Assembly: GCA_022565695.1 (NCBI GenBank)
Contig: JAIUME010000019.1
Coordinates: forward strand, 1-34,814
Source: Alcanivorax sp.
Lineage (GTDB): Bacteria; Pseudomonadota; Gammaproteobacteria; Pseudomonadales; Alcanivoracaceae
Direction of reading: 5' to 3'
DNA length: 34,814 nt
Part shown: positions 18,080 through 26,062 of the stretch, in pieces
Position numbering within the stretch: the stretch's first letter is position 1
Layout: every line of letters starts with the position of its first letter
Program-made: the position numbers and the translations under genes
Notes under the pieces: model-generated
Database searches by the model: none
What the model was told of the DNA's origin: nothing
The model's input: the letters and a program-made list of their open reading frames with translations, nothing else

Positions 18080-20626
18080 TCAGGGCGCCGTTGCCCGCAA
18101 GCGCAACGTTTGCAGCGCCGGGTCTGCATTGATCTCGGCGTCTGCATACGGGAACCGAATCCAGGCCTTGTCGGCATATGCCTCGGTCATGTTGCGGAAG
18201 AACGGCGAGGCCGGATCGGTGGATTGGGAATAGGTCACAAACCCTTCCGCCACCGGCATGCCCTGCTCGTCCCAGGTTACCGTCTGGATATAGCTGTTGC
18301 CGAAGGTGACCGCGTAACCCTGTTCTGTCAGCGCCCCTCGCGAGCTGGCAATGGTAAACGACCCTTCAAACCCTTCCCCGCCGAATACCGGAATACGCTC
18401 CTCATCGGTGCCCGAACCATGAATGCCGGAGAACTGGATATCCCCCATGGGCGCATCCAGGGCAAAACCGGAATCTATGGCGGTCTGCACGCCATCGGCG
18501 AAGGCCAGCTCCACCAGCGGGCTCAGGGGGTTCAGCCCGGCCGGCGTGTTCACCGGGTCATTGGCATTGAATGGCGTCAGCCACATACCTGGCAGTTCCA
18601 GCGGCAACGGATTGATGCCGCGCCAGAACTCGCGCCAGATATGGCCGCCGCGGGCGTCCAGGTTGTGGGTGCCGTCCCATTCGGCGAGCACGGCACAGGC
18701 CTCTGCCACTTCCACCGGCCCGCTGGTGCCGAGCAGGGGTAACGGCACCTGGCAATAGGTCGAGAGAATGGTGTCGCGGGCGAGCCGCTCGGTCATCAGG
18801 CTGCTGTCGAGCACGATGTCCTGCAGCACCGGCATATCAAAGGTGGTGCCGGGGCGGCCGTCGCTGCCGTCGAGGCGATCCTGGATGTGTCGTATGCACT
18901 GGCGGGTGCGCAGGGAGCGCGCTGATTCCTCATCGCCGATGATGGCGGCAAAACCGGTCAGGGGCTCTTCGGGGTGGGTGAGCCAGTAGCTGTCGTTGCA
19001 GTTATGCACCCAGTCGCTGCGGGTCAGGCTCGGCAGGTTGCCGGGGCCGAAAATGCCGGGCGCCGGGGCGTCGTCATCCGTATCCCAGGCGCAGGACGCA
19101 CGGCTGCCATCGAGAATCGGCACACCGGGCTGCAGCAATGCGAACACCGGCGTCAGTACCGTGGCGCAACTGAGGACCTTGCTGTCGGGCACATTGGGCA
19201 CCACGGTCACATCACCATAGTAGGCCGGTTTGCCCGGGCCGGTGGCGATGGTATTGACCCAGGGCGTGCCGAGCACGCTGGCATGCAGGTCCACGAATTC
19301 CTCAAAGCTCTGGGCACGGTTCCAGCGGAAAAACTGGTTCAGCAGGCGGTCATTCTCGGCGTTGGCGTCACGCAGGGTATAAGCCTTGAGCGGTGACCAG
19401 GACAGGATCGGGATACCGGACACCTCGAACTCCAGCATCGGCCCGTAGTGGGAATGGTACAGCGTGCGCTGTTCCTGCCGCACACTGCCATCCTGCTCCA
19501 GCACATCGATGGTGATATCGCGGGCTTCCATATCAATGAATTCGCCATCGAAGAGGTACCGGGTCGGGTCCAGCGGATCGAGGGTCAGCTCGTAGAAGCT
19601 GAACCGGAATGCCGTGGACACGGTGTGGCTCCAGGCAAACTTGTCGTTGAAGCCGATCAGCACGGCAGGCAGGCCGATCAGCGCGGCGCCCATGATCTCG
19701 ATGCGTTCGTCTGGCGGCCCCACCTGCAGATGGGTCATGTAAAGCCGCTCGGTCTTCTCCCAGGGGAAATGGGGATTGCCGAACAGGATCGACTCGCCGT
19801 TCTCTGTGGTGTCTCCGGCCAGCGCATACATGTTGCTGCCGAACGGCAGCTCGTTACTGAGCGGAAACGGCAGCGGCACAGGCAACAGGCCACTGACACC
19901 GTCCACCACCCCGCCAACCAGATCGGTGAGCTGATCTATGATCTCCTGCGGGTCGAGCGGCAACGGCAACTCACCCAGCAAATCTGGCGGCGCCGCATTG
20001 GCGACGCCATCCACGAAGACCGAGGAACTGGCCAGCACCGCCAGGCGGAAGTAACGGCGGTACATATCCTCTTCTTCAAGGGCCAATAGCCAGTCGGCAT
20101 CGCGGCAGGCCAGGTGCCGGCCACTGTGCTGGCCGTCGAGAATTTCCTGGCGGTAGCGATTGAAGCCATCGACAAAGCCCCGGGAGGCCTCCAGCACTTC
20201 CTGATCACTGCTGTCGCGCAGGGGCGCTATGGCCTCATCGGTGGCCAGGCTGCGCCAGAAGAAATCCGCCTCGATATTGCTGGCGACTGCGCCGTTGGCG
20301 GGAATGGTGTAGGTGCCCTCGCCGCCCAGATAGCGGGCGCGCAGGCCCCGAATCGTCAGCGTGTCTTCCGCCAGCAGACACAGGTTGTCTTCCGCCTGGG
20401 CGTAGCCGTAGCCGTAACCCATGCTGGCAAAGTCTGCTGCGGTGATATGGGGTATGCCCTCGCCGGTGCGGCGGATGGTGACATCGTAGTCTGTCGCTGG
20501 CGGCGGCACGTCAGGATCGATACCTGGGCCTGGCGCGCGCAGGTTGCTGTCGCCGCCGCAGGCGGCCAGTAGCAGTGTGCCGGTCAGCAGCGTGCCGACC
20601 AAAAGAAACTGTGCATTATTATTCAT
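18080..20626 (-). CDS. Lipoprotein penicillin/acyl-homoserine-lactone acylase family enzyme
   Basis: This is an Ntn-hydrolase precursor of 848 residues that should mature by self-cleavage. The likely nucleophile is Ser264 in FGSNMYAL (codon 19835-19837); residues after it give GNPHFPW and WSHTVSTAFR, patterns of the AHL/aculeacin acylase branch (PvdQ-like). The N terminus is a lipoprotein signal with lipobox LAAC (Cys23), so it is probably anchored to the outer membrane instead of free in the periplasm. Such enzymes hydrolyse amide bonds of N-acyl compounds; the substrate is not readable from sequence. A Pro/Leu-rich stretch precedes the cleavage site. ATG 20626 follows CGGGA; a GTG eight codons upstream is less likely. 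It is divergent from the second binding protein and tail-to-tail with the first. Confidence 0.85.
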   Translation of the reverse strand: MNNNAQFLLVGTLLTGTLLLAACGGDSNLRAPGPGIDPDVPPPATDYDVTIRRTGEGIPHITAADFASMGYGYGYAQAEDNLCLLAEDTLTIRGLRARYLGGEGTYTIPANGAVASNIEADFFWRSLATDEAIAPLRDSSDQEVLEASRGFVDGFNRYRQEILDGQHSGRHLACRDADWLLALEEEDMYRRYFRLAVLASSSVFVDGVANAAPPDLLGELPLPLDPQEIIDQLTDLVGGVVDGVSGLLPVPLPFPLSNELPFGSNMYALAGDTTENGESILFGNPHFPWEKTERLYMTHLQVGPPDERIEIMGAALIGLPAVLIGFNDKFAWSHTVSTAFRFSFYELTLDPLDPTRYLFDGEFIDMEARDITIDVLEQDGSVRQEQRTLYHSHYGPMLEFEVSGIPILSWSPLKAYTLRDANAENDRLLNQFFRWNRAQSFEEFVDLHASVLGTPWVNTIATGPGKPAYYGDVTVVPNVPDSKVLSCATVLTPVFALLQPGVPILDGSRASCAWDTDDDAPAPGIFGPGNLPSLTRSDWVHNCNDSYWLTHPEEPLTGFAAIIGDEESARSLRTRQCIRHIQDRLDGSDGRPGTTFDMPVLQDIVLDSSLMTERLARDTILSTYCQVPLPLLGTSGPVEVAEACAVLAEWDGTHNLDARGGHIWREFWRGINPLPLELPGMWLTPFNANDPVNTPAGLNPLSPLVELAFADGVQTAIDSGFALDAPMGDIQFSGIHGSGTDEERIPVFGGEGFEGSFTIASSRGALTEQGYAVTFGNSYIQTVTWDEQGMPVAEGFVTYSQSTDPASPFFRNMTEAYADKAWIRFPYADAEINADPALQTLRLRATAP

Positions 20627-20871
20627 GGTTGTGTCCCGGATAATGACCACTGAACTCAGTTCTACTCCGGCACAGCCGGGTCCGGGAGTGGCTGGCTACG
20701 ATAAACCCTCAGGGCTTACAAAAATCCTAAACAAGCGTACCAGCGCCTGATCCGCCTGCCCGGGGGCTGATTGACTCCGCAGTCACCGCATACTTTCTGT
20801 CGGGTCATGTACGCCCTCTCGGCCCACTGCTAGAAAGAAGGCCATTACATTGCTCCGACCAGGACATGGAC

Positions 20872-22065
20872 ATGATGCGTATAACCAGAACAAGACATTC
20901 GCTACAGATGCTACTGACTGCCGCACTGATCAGCCTGCTGGGTATCAGTCAGGCTGCCGCCGTGGAGATGACCGACGCACAGCGGGAAGAGCTCAGCCGT
21001 CTCGCACCGGGTCTGACCATCACCAATGAGATGGCAGAGCAGTTACGGGCGATTGCCTACGACCGCTCGCTCCCGCTGGAACAGCGCGTCGCGGCGATGC
21101 GTCGCGTGTCCGGCTTCCCGGATGATGCCATGGTCAAACGTCGTATCTGCATCTGGGATATTGCCGGGCGTAACGGCCCCATCTATCAGGCGGCCCAGGA
21201 TCAACGGCTGCGCATTCTGGAATTCGGCGTCGATGTGGAATTGCTGCCCTACACCAATGAGGGTGTCATGGTGGAAGAACTGCATTCGGGCCGTTGCGAT
21301 GCTGCGCTGATGACCGGGCTGCGGGCGCGCCTGTTCAACCAGTTCACCGGCACCATTGATTCCGTCGGCGGCCTGCCAACAGATGAGCACATGCACGTAC
21401 TGCTGCAGGTGTTGGCTGATCCGCGCATGGCCGACAGGATGGTGAGCAACCGTTATGTGGTGATGGGTATTGCGCCGGCTGGCGGCGCCTATGTGTTCGT
21501 CAATGATCGTTCGATCAATTCACTGGCGCGCGCGGCGGGCAAGCGGGTGCCGGTGCTGGAGTATGACCCGACCCAGGCGCGCATGGTGTCGCAGATCGGC
21601 GCCACCCCCGTGGCGGCGGATCTGATCAGCGCGCCGAACATGTTCAATAATGGTGTGGTGGATGTGCTGCCGGCGCCGTTGATCGCCTATGAAATTCTGG
21701 AGCTGTATCGCGGCATGGGCGCCAATGGCGGTGTGATTGATTACCCGCTGGCACAGATCACCATGCAGTTGATCGGACGGGAAGACAAATTTCCGAATGA
21801 AATTGCACAACTGGTCCGGGAAGCCTTTTTTGAAGGCTATGAAGACATCATGGAGCAACTGAATACGGAAGCCGCCAAGGTGCCCGATCGCTGGTGGATC
21901 GCCATTCCTGATGAAGACAAACAGGAATACGAAACCATGATGCAGGATGCGCGGCTGCAACTGCGGGAAGAGGGCTATTACAGCGCCGAGATGTTGACAC
22001 TACAGCGGCGCATTCGCTGCCGGATGGACAACAACCGTGGCGAGTGCACCAATCCCGTAGAGTAA
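20872..22065 (+). CDS. Periplasmic solute-binding protein 2 (DUF6091-like paralogue)
   Basis: This close paralogue of the 16877-18076 product is roughly 60% identical by eye and has the same layout: signal peptide ending near SQAAA, helical N-terminal extension (TDAQREELSRLAPG onward), CIWD, RCDAALMTGLRAR, FNNGVVDVL, and the C-terminal pair of cysteines in RIRCRMDNNRGEC. Counted from ATG 20866, Cys95 and Cys144 fall at exactly the numbers seen in paralogue 1, and the total is also 399. The start at 20872 is preferred because AGGA (20861-20864) is then 7 nt away; 20866 and 20875 are alternatives. It has its own 245-nt divergent region with the acylase, so it is probably transcribed separately. 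The stop is 4 nt from the convergent kinase stop. Ligand unknown. Confidence 0.8.
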   Translation: MMRITRTRHSLQMLLTAALISLLGISQAAAVEMTDAQREELSRLAPGLTITNEMAEQLRAIAYDRSLPLEQRVAAMRRVSGFPDDAMVKRRICIWDIAGRNGPIYQAAQDQRLRILEFGVDVELLPYTNEGVMVEELHSGRCDAALMTGLRARLFNQFTGTIDSVGGLPTDEHMHVLLQVLADPRMADRMVSNRYVVMGIAPAGGAYVFVNDRSINSLARAAGKRVPVLEYDPTQARMVSQIGATPVAADLISAPNMFNNGVVDVLPAPLIAYEILELYRGMGANGGVIDYPLAQITMQLIGREDKFPNEIAQLVREAFFEGYEDIMEQLNTEAAKVPDRWWIAIPDEDKQEYETMMQDARLQLREEGYYSAEMLTLQRRIRCRMDNNRGECTNPVE

Positions 22066-22069
22066 AGGA

Positions 22070-23434
22070 TCAATGCAGCCGGTCGATGGGCGGGAAACCG
22101 TCCAGTCCACCGAACATGTCGACGCGGTTATCCGAAAACATATCCAGCTCTGGTGCCAGGGCCTGGATATAGCGGTCGAAATACAGGAACTGTTTCAACA
22201 GCAACGCGAATTCCCGTGGAAAACGAATGCCGTGCTGCTCGCCGATCTTGACGATATCCATGAGCAGGCGGTTGACCTCCCGCTCATTGCGGTTACCTTC
22301 AAGCAGGCTGGCAGGGTCGACATTTTCCAGGCGTGACTGAAAGCGCTCCAGATCTTTTGTGAGGGCATCCACGCTCACCGTCTCGCGGGTCATGCCGATC
22401 TGGATCATGGCTTCCGCCACCACGCGGTGGTCGCCGTTGCTGATGCCGTCCAGGAAGCGTGACATGGCCTCCCAGGTATTCTTGCGGATGCGCCCTACCA
22501 TACCGAAATCAATAAAGCCGATGCGGCCGTCATTGAGCAACATCAGGTTGCCGGCGTGCACATCGGCGTGGAAGAAGTCGCACAGCATGAGGCTGGAGAA
22601 CCAGGTGTTGAGGGCAGCGACCAGTGTGTCGGCCGGATCATCCACATGGCGACGCAGCACATCCAGATCGGTGAGCGGCACACCATGGAAGCGCTCCATG
22701 GTCAGCACTTTCTTTGTGCTCAGCTCCCGGTAGGGGCGCGGCGCCACGGCGCGGGTATTGCCGGTCAGCAGCAGGAATTCGTTGAAGCGCTCCAGGTTCT
22801 GGGCTTCCTTGAGAAAGTCACACTCCTCCAGCATGGAGCCCTGCAGTTCCTCAATCACGCCCGACACGGCAGAACGCGACAACCCCGGCGTCAGCATTTC
22901 GAAAATACGCGCCGCCACATAGAGAAAGTTGAAATCCGTCAGCAGCACCGTGCTGACACCGGGCTTCTGCACCTTGATCACCACATCCTCGCCGGTGTGC
23001 AGCCGTGCCGCATGCACCTGGGCGATGGATGCAGAGGCCAGCGGCGCCGGGTCCACATGGCTGTAGAGGGCACTCAGGGGCTTGCCCAGCTCGCTCTCGA
23101 CGGTTTCCCGGATATAGCGAAACGGCAGCGGCGGCGTGCGGTCCAGGCACTTCTGAAACTCTTCGACATAGGCTTCCGGAAACAGGGACGGCGAGCTGGC
23201 GATAAATTGACCAAGCTTGATGTAAGTCGTGCCCAGCGCTTCGACGGTCTCGCGGAGTAGCACTGGCGCCGGCGGACGATGGCCCAGCAGCCAACCCGCG
23301 CCCGCGCGGAGCAGCACAGCGCCGGTCTGCACCACCCGAAATCCGCCCCGGGCGGTGTCTCGGGCCAGGCTCAAACCCGCACGGCGAGCGGCCATCCGCT
23401 CGCGCATCTGCTCTACCTCAGTCTTTTTGCTCAT
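22070..23434 (-). CDS. ABC1/AarF/UbiB family atypical kinase
   Basis: The 454-residue protein belongs to the UbiB/ADCK family linked to ubiquinone synthesis and lipid handling. Family marks (numbered from ATG 23434): KLGQ at 73-76, the alanine-rich ASAS loop near 134-137 replacing a glycine loop, the VIKVQKP lysine at about 154, the E-x-D motif in EECDF, catalytic HADVHAGN near 289-296 and DFG at 309-311. All nucleotide-binding residues appear intact. It is not in a ubiE-ubiJ-ubiB operon, and no C-terminal pair of membrane helices is seen, so it is probably an additional ABC1 paralogue, not UbiB itself (inference). AGGTGA lies 9 nt before the ATG. It is divergent from the TatT-like gene and convergent with binding protein 2. 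Confidence 0.85.
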   Translation of the reverse strand: MSKKTEVEQMRERMAARRAGLSLARDTARGGFRVVQTGAVLLRAGAGWLLGHRPPAPVLLRETVEALGTTYIKLGQFIASSPSLFPEAYVEEFQKCLDRTPPLPFRYIRETVESELGKPLSALYSHVDPAPLASASIAQVHAARLHTGEDVVIKVQKPGVSTVLLTDFNFLYVAARIFEMLTPGLSRSAVSGVIEELQGSMLEECDFLKEAQNLERFNEFLLLTGNTRAVAPRPYRELSTKKVLTMERFHGVPLTDLDVLRRHVDDPADTLVAALNTWFSSLMLCDFFHADVHAGNLMLLNDGRIGFIDFGMVGRIRKNTWEAMSRFLDGISNGDHRVVAEAMIQIGMTRETVSVDALTKDLERFQSRLENVDPASLLEGNRNEREVNRLLMDIVKIGEQHGIRFPREFALLLKQFLYFDRYIQALAPELDMFSDNRVDMFGGLDGFPPIDRLH

Positions 23435-23539
23435 CAGCGCCAATCACCTTATGTTCGAATGGGTCAAAAGCTGGCATCACGGGAAATTCACGCTTGCCGA
23501 ACACCCTCTATGTATAGCTTACTATGCGGCTATAAGCGT

Positions 23540-23568
23540 TTGTAATTGCATACTTTGCTTTTTGTAAT
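23540..23568 (+). promoter_or_regulatory. Candidate sigma-70 promoter for the TatT-like gene
   Basis: TTGTAA (23540-23545) and TGTAAT (23563-23568) are separated by 17 nt and match the -35 and -10 consensus at 4/6 and 5/6. The region is clearly A/T-richer than the surrounding genes. Transcription would begin near 23575, leaving a leader of about 70 nt before ATG 23646. Confidence 0.45.
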
Positions 23569-23645
23569 CGGCGCTTGTGCCAATAATGACCGTTCGGTAC
23601 TGTTGCCGTCTTGGTGATCCAGAACAATAACATGGAGAACGCTAC

Positions 23646-24710
23646 ATGAAGTCTTCTTTTGAGACTCCGGGTGTGGCTGGCGTTGCTACGCCAGTAATGA
23701 AGAATCTGTTTGGCCGGGTCAGGCTGGCCGCCCTTGCGCTGACGGTTGTTGCCCTGCAGGGCTGCGGCATCATCTACAAGACCACCGGTGACGTGCTGAT
23801 CAGCTACGGCAGCAACGAGATGGTCCCCTATCTGCTCACCTATGACGATGTTGCCATGGGCTGCGCCACCGGCGAGTCCCTGACGCCCCTGCTGATGTCT
23901 TTCGAAGCCGTGGGCTCCAACCCCGACCGCCTCGCACCTCTGGTCTTCACCGTCGCAGCCAGCTGTACCGAAGCGCTGGCCACCGAGCAGGAACTCCGCT
24001 ACAGCCGCGCCCTCAAGGACGGCAATGTCAATGAGGCCCAGGATGCCCGCGCCCTGCAGAAGCGCTACCTGCGTGTCACAGCACAGCGTTACCACACGGC
24101 TTACCAGCGCGTGACAGCCCAGTACGGCGAAGCCGACAACGGTAAGTGCCCGCGTCTGCGCAAGGATTTCGATGAGCTGGTATGGATGGTCGGTCAGATC
24201 GCCGGTGTTCAGGCTGTCCTGAATGATGGCGCCTCTGATGCCTCACTGGGCATCCCGCGGGATATCGCGGCCAAGGTCGAGCGCGGCGCCGCCTGCCTGG
24301 ACAACGAAAAATGGTGGGGCGTGCCCAACGGGACACGCGCTGCACTGTGGAGCATCCTGCCCATGTTCGCGCCGGAAGGTGCTGACGCCTGGCAAGAGAT
24401 GGATCGCTCTGTGCGTCTCGGCTTCGAGCAAGGCGTACGGCTCCCCAGCGCCCTGGCAGCCATCGCCGCCCACAGCGTCGGTGACGAGCAGCGTGTACGC
24501 CGCGCCATTCGCGAGTTTGCCAATAACAATAACAACCTGGATCCGAACTACGCCATGCTGGATGCACTGGCTGAATTCCTGATCACGGGGGTATCCGACC
24601 GCATGTGGACTGAGGCGACAGGACGCCGCACACCGTTCAATGCGCTGGGTACATTCTGGGACGATGCAAGATCCTCACAGCCTGACTTCGACATTGATGA
24701 CCTGCTGTAA
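23646..24710 (+). CDS. Lipoprotein resembling TRAP transporter T-component (TatT)
   Basis: The 354-residue protein has a signal with a long basic n-region and lipobox ALQGC (Cys40), so it is a lipoprotein. The mature part is helical. The stretch from about residue 65 to 160 (EAQDARALQKRYLRVTAQRY and neighbours) looks like the TPR-type fold of TatT, the T-component that pairs with TRAP binding proteins in Treponema, where it forms a trimer presumed to load ligand. I recognise it by pattern and by its place directly before a binding protein and a TRAP permease, so the call is moderate. It could instead be an unrelated lineage-specific lipoprotein. GGAG lies 8 nt before ATG 23646; Met18 is an unlikely start because no ribosome site precedes it. 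It is 66 nt upstream of binding protein 3. Confidence 0.6.
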   Translation: MKSSFETPGVAGVATPVMKNLFGRVRLAALALTVVALQGCGIIYKTTGDVLISYGSNEMVPYLLTYDDVAMGCATGESLTPLLMSFEAVGSNPDRLAPLVFTVAASCTEALATEQELRYSRALKDGNVNEAQDARALQKRYLRVTAQRYHTAYQRVTAQYGEADNGKCPRLRKDFDELVWMVGQIAGVQAVLNDGASDASLGIPRDIAAKVERGAACLDNEKWWGVPNGTRAALWSILPMFAPEGADAWQEMDRSVRLGFEQGVRLPSALAAIAAHSVGDEQRVRRAIREFANNNNNLDPNYAMLDALAEFLITGVSDRMWTEATGRRTPFNALGTFWDDARSSQPDFDIDDLL

Positions 24711-24734
24711 TCTGAACATTAATAACGTGCTTGG

Positions 24735-24768
24735 CAGCACCCTCCTCCGGGTGCTGTCGATCAGGAGG
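24735..24768 (+). promoter_or_regulatory. Hairpin with anti-Shine-Dalgarno loop before binding protein 3
   Basis: CAGCACCC (24735-24742) pairs with GGGTGCTG (24749-24756) as an 8-bp perfect stem. The 6-nt loop TCCTCC contains CCTCC, which is complementary to GGAGG inside the AGGAGG ribosome site at 24763-24768, 8 nt before the ATG at 24777. An H-type pseudoknot or an alternative CCTCCT/AGGAGG hairpin could hide that site. No T-run follows, so it is not a terminator. Confidence 0.6.
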
Positions 24769-24776
24769 CAGTAACC

Positions 24777-25793
24777 ATGCGTTTTTCACGTTTTCTCTCC
24801 GTTGCTCTTGCTGCGCTCGCCCTGGGCTTCACCTCCCAGGCCAGTGCCAACACGCAGCTCCGTCTGTGTGTGTTCGACATCATTGGTACCTCCGGTGACA
24901 TCTTCAACCTGATGCGGGATTACCGCACCGCCGCTCTCGGAGAGGGTGTCGACTTCAGAATGCGTGCTTTCACCGATGAAAACATCGCTTATGAAGAGCT
25001 GACTGGCGGCCAGTGTGACGTGGCAGCCATCACCGGTATTCGTGGCCGTCAGCTGAACAGCTACACCGGCAGCCTGGACTCCATCGGTGCTGTGCCCAAC
25101 TACGATGCGCTGCGCATGGTGGCTCAGGTGCTGGCCAGCGAGAACCCGCGCATTACGCCGAACCTGCGTAACGGCCCCTATGAAGTCATCGGCATTGCGC
25201 CCATGGGTGCGGCATACCTGTTCGTGAAAGACCAGAGCATCAACAACGTCAACGCACTGGCGGGCAAGTCCATCGCCGTGATGGAATATGACGTGGCTCA
25301 GGGCCGCATGGCGTCCCGCGTCGGCATGTCGCCGGTGATGTCCGACATCACCAACTTCTCCGGCCGGTTCAACAACCACAGTGTCGACATCTGCTTTGCA
25401 CCCATGGCAGCCTATGGCGCACTGGAGCTGTATCGTGGCATGGGCGAGAACGGCGGCATCGTCGACTACACCCTCGGCCAGCTGACCATTCAGTTGATCG
25501 CCCGTCACGACAAGCTGCCAGAGGGCTTCGCCACCTGGTCACGCAAGTACATGTTTGAAGAAATCTACGATCGTGCGCAGGCCGTGGTCGACAACGCCTA
25601 CAGTGATGTCCGCGATGATCGCTGGATCCGCATCAGCGAAGAAGACACCCTCAACTACGACGAAATGATGCGCGATGCGCGGATCGACCTGACCCAGCAG
25701 GGCGTCTACAACGCTGACATGATGTCTCTGCTGCGCAACATCCGCTGCCGCCTGGATGCGTCGCGCGGCGAGTGTAGCGAAAGTCGGGAGTAA
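24777..25793 (+). CDS. Periplasmic solute-binding protein 3 (short DUF6091-like paralogue)
   Basis: The 338-residue protein has a clean signal peptide (cut near ASA-NT, residues 24-25) and then goes straight into the ligand-binding domain (LRLCVFDIIG). It lacks the helical extension of about 60 residues carried by the two other paralogues. It keeps the family landmarks TGIRGR, LELYRGMGENGG, the cysteines at 31, 80, 324 and 333, and the C-terminal motif NIRCRLDASRGEC. An extra Cys occurs in VDICFAP. Identity to paralogues 1 and 2 is lower, roughly 40% by eye. It has the strongest ribosome site of the three (AGGAGG at 24763-24768). Lying between the TatT-like gene and the TRAP permease, it is the most likely cognate receptor of that permease. 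Ligand unknown. Confidence 0.82.
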   Translation: MRFSRFLSVALAALALGFTSQASANTQLRLCVFDIIGTSGDIFNLMRDYRTAALGEGVDFRMRAFTDENIAYEELTGGQCDVAAITGIRGRQLNSYTGSLDSIGAVPNYDALRMVAQVLASENPRITPNLRNGPYEVIGIAPMGAAYLFVKDQSINNVNALAGKSIAVMEYDVAQGRMASRVGMSPVMSDITNFSGRFNNHSVDICFAPMAAYGALELYRGMGENGGIVDYTLGQLTIQLIARHDKLPEGFATWSRKYMFEEIYDRAQAVVDNAYSDVRDDRWIRISEEDTLNYDEMMRDARIDLTQQGVYNADMMSLLRNIRCRLDASRGECSESRE

Positions 25794-25818
25794 TACCGGT
25801 TCAGAAACAGTAATGATG

Positions 25819-25852
25819 CGGGGCCCCAGTGGCCCCGTATTGTTTGGTTTTA
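25819..25852 (+). terminator. Intrinsic terminator after binding protein 3
   Basis: CGGGGCC (25819-25825) and GGCCCCG (25831-25837) form a 7-bp GC stem around CCAGT, followed by the T-rich stretch TATTGTTTGGTTTTA. It lies 25 nt after the binding-protein stop and would separate it, fully or partly, from the permease gene 210 nt downstream. Confidence 0.75.
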
Positions 25853-25972
25853 GCCGCATATACACTTCAGAGACATGCAATTACCGAAAAGCTGCCTTGA
25901 ATGGCAGTTCAGCGGTAGGCAGATGGGCACAGGTCACATAGAATCAGCCTTTCGCTTGAGCAATGTGAAATT

Positions 25973-25996
25973 CCGGGCCGACAGTTTGGCGCCCGG
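25973..25996 (+). promoter_or_regulatory. Leader hairpin upstream of the TRAP permease
   Basis: CCGGGC (25973-25978) pairs with GCCCGG (25991-25996) around a 12-nt loop in the 210-nt stretch between the terminator and the permease ATG. It could lie in the 5' leader of the permease transcript. No convincing -35/-10 pair was found nearby. Confidence 0.3.
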
Positions 25997-26062
25997 GTCT
26001 TTCAAACCATCAGGTGTCCGGGGCAGATAACCGGCACTGTGATAACAACAACCGGGTGAACA

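Noticed and set aside
20767-20790. TTGACT followed by CATACT as a promoter for receptor 2
   Set aside because: Only 12 nt separate the two boxes, too short for sigma-70.
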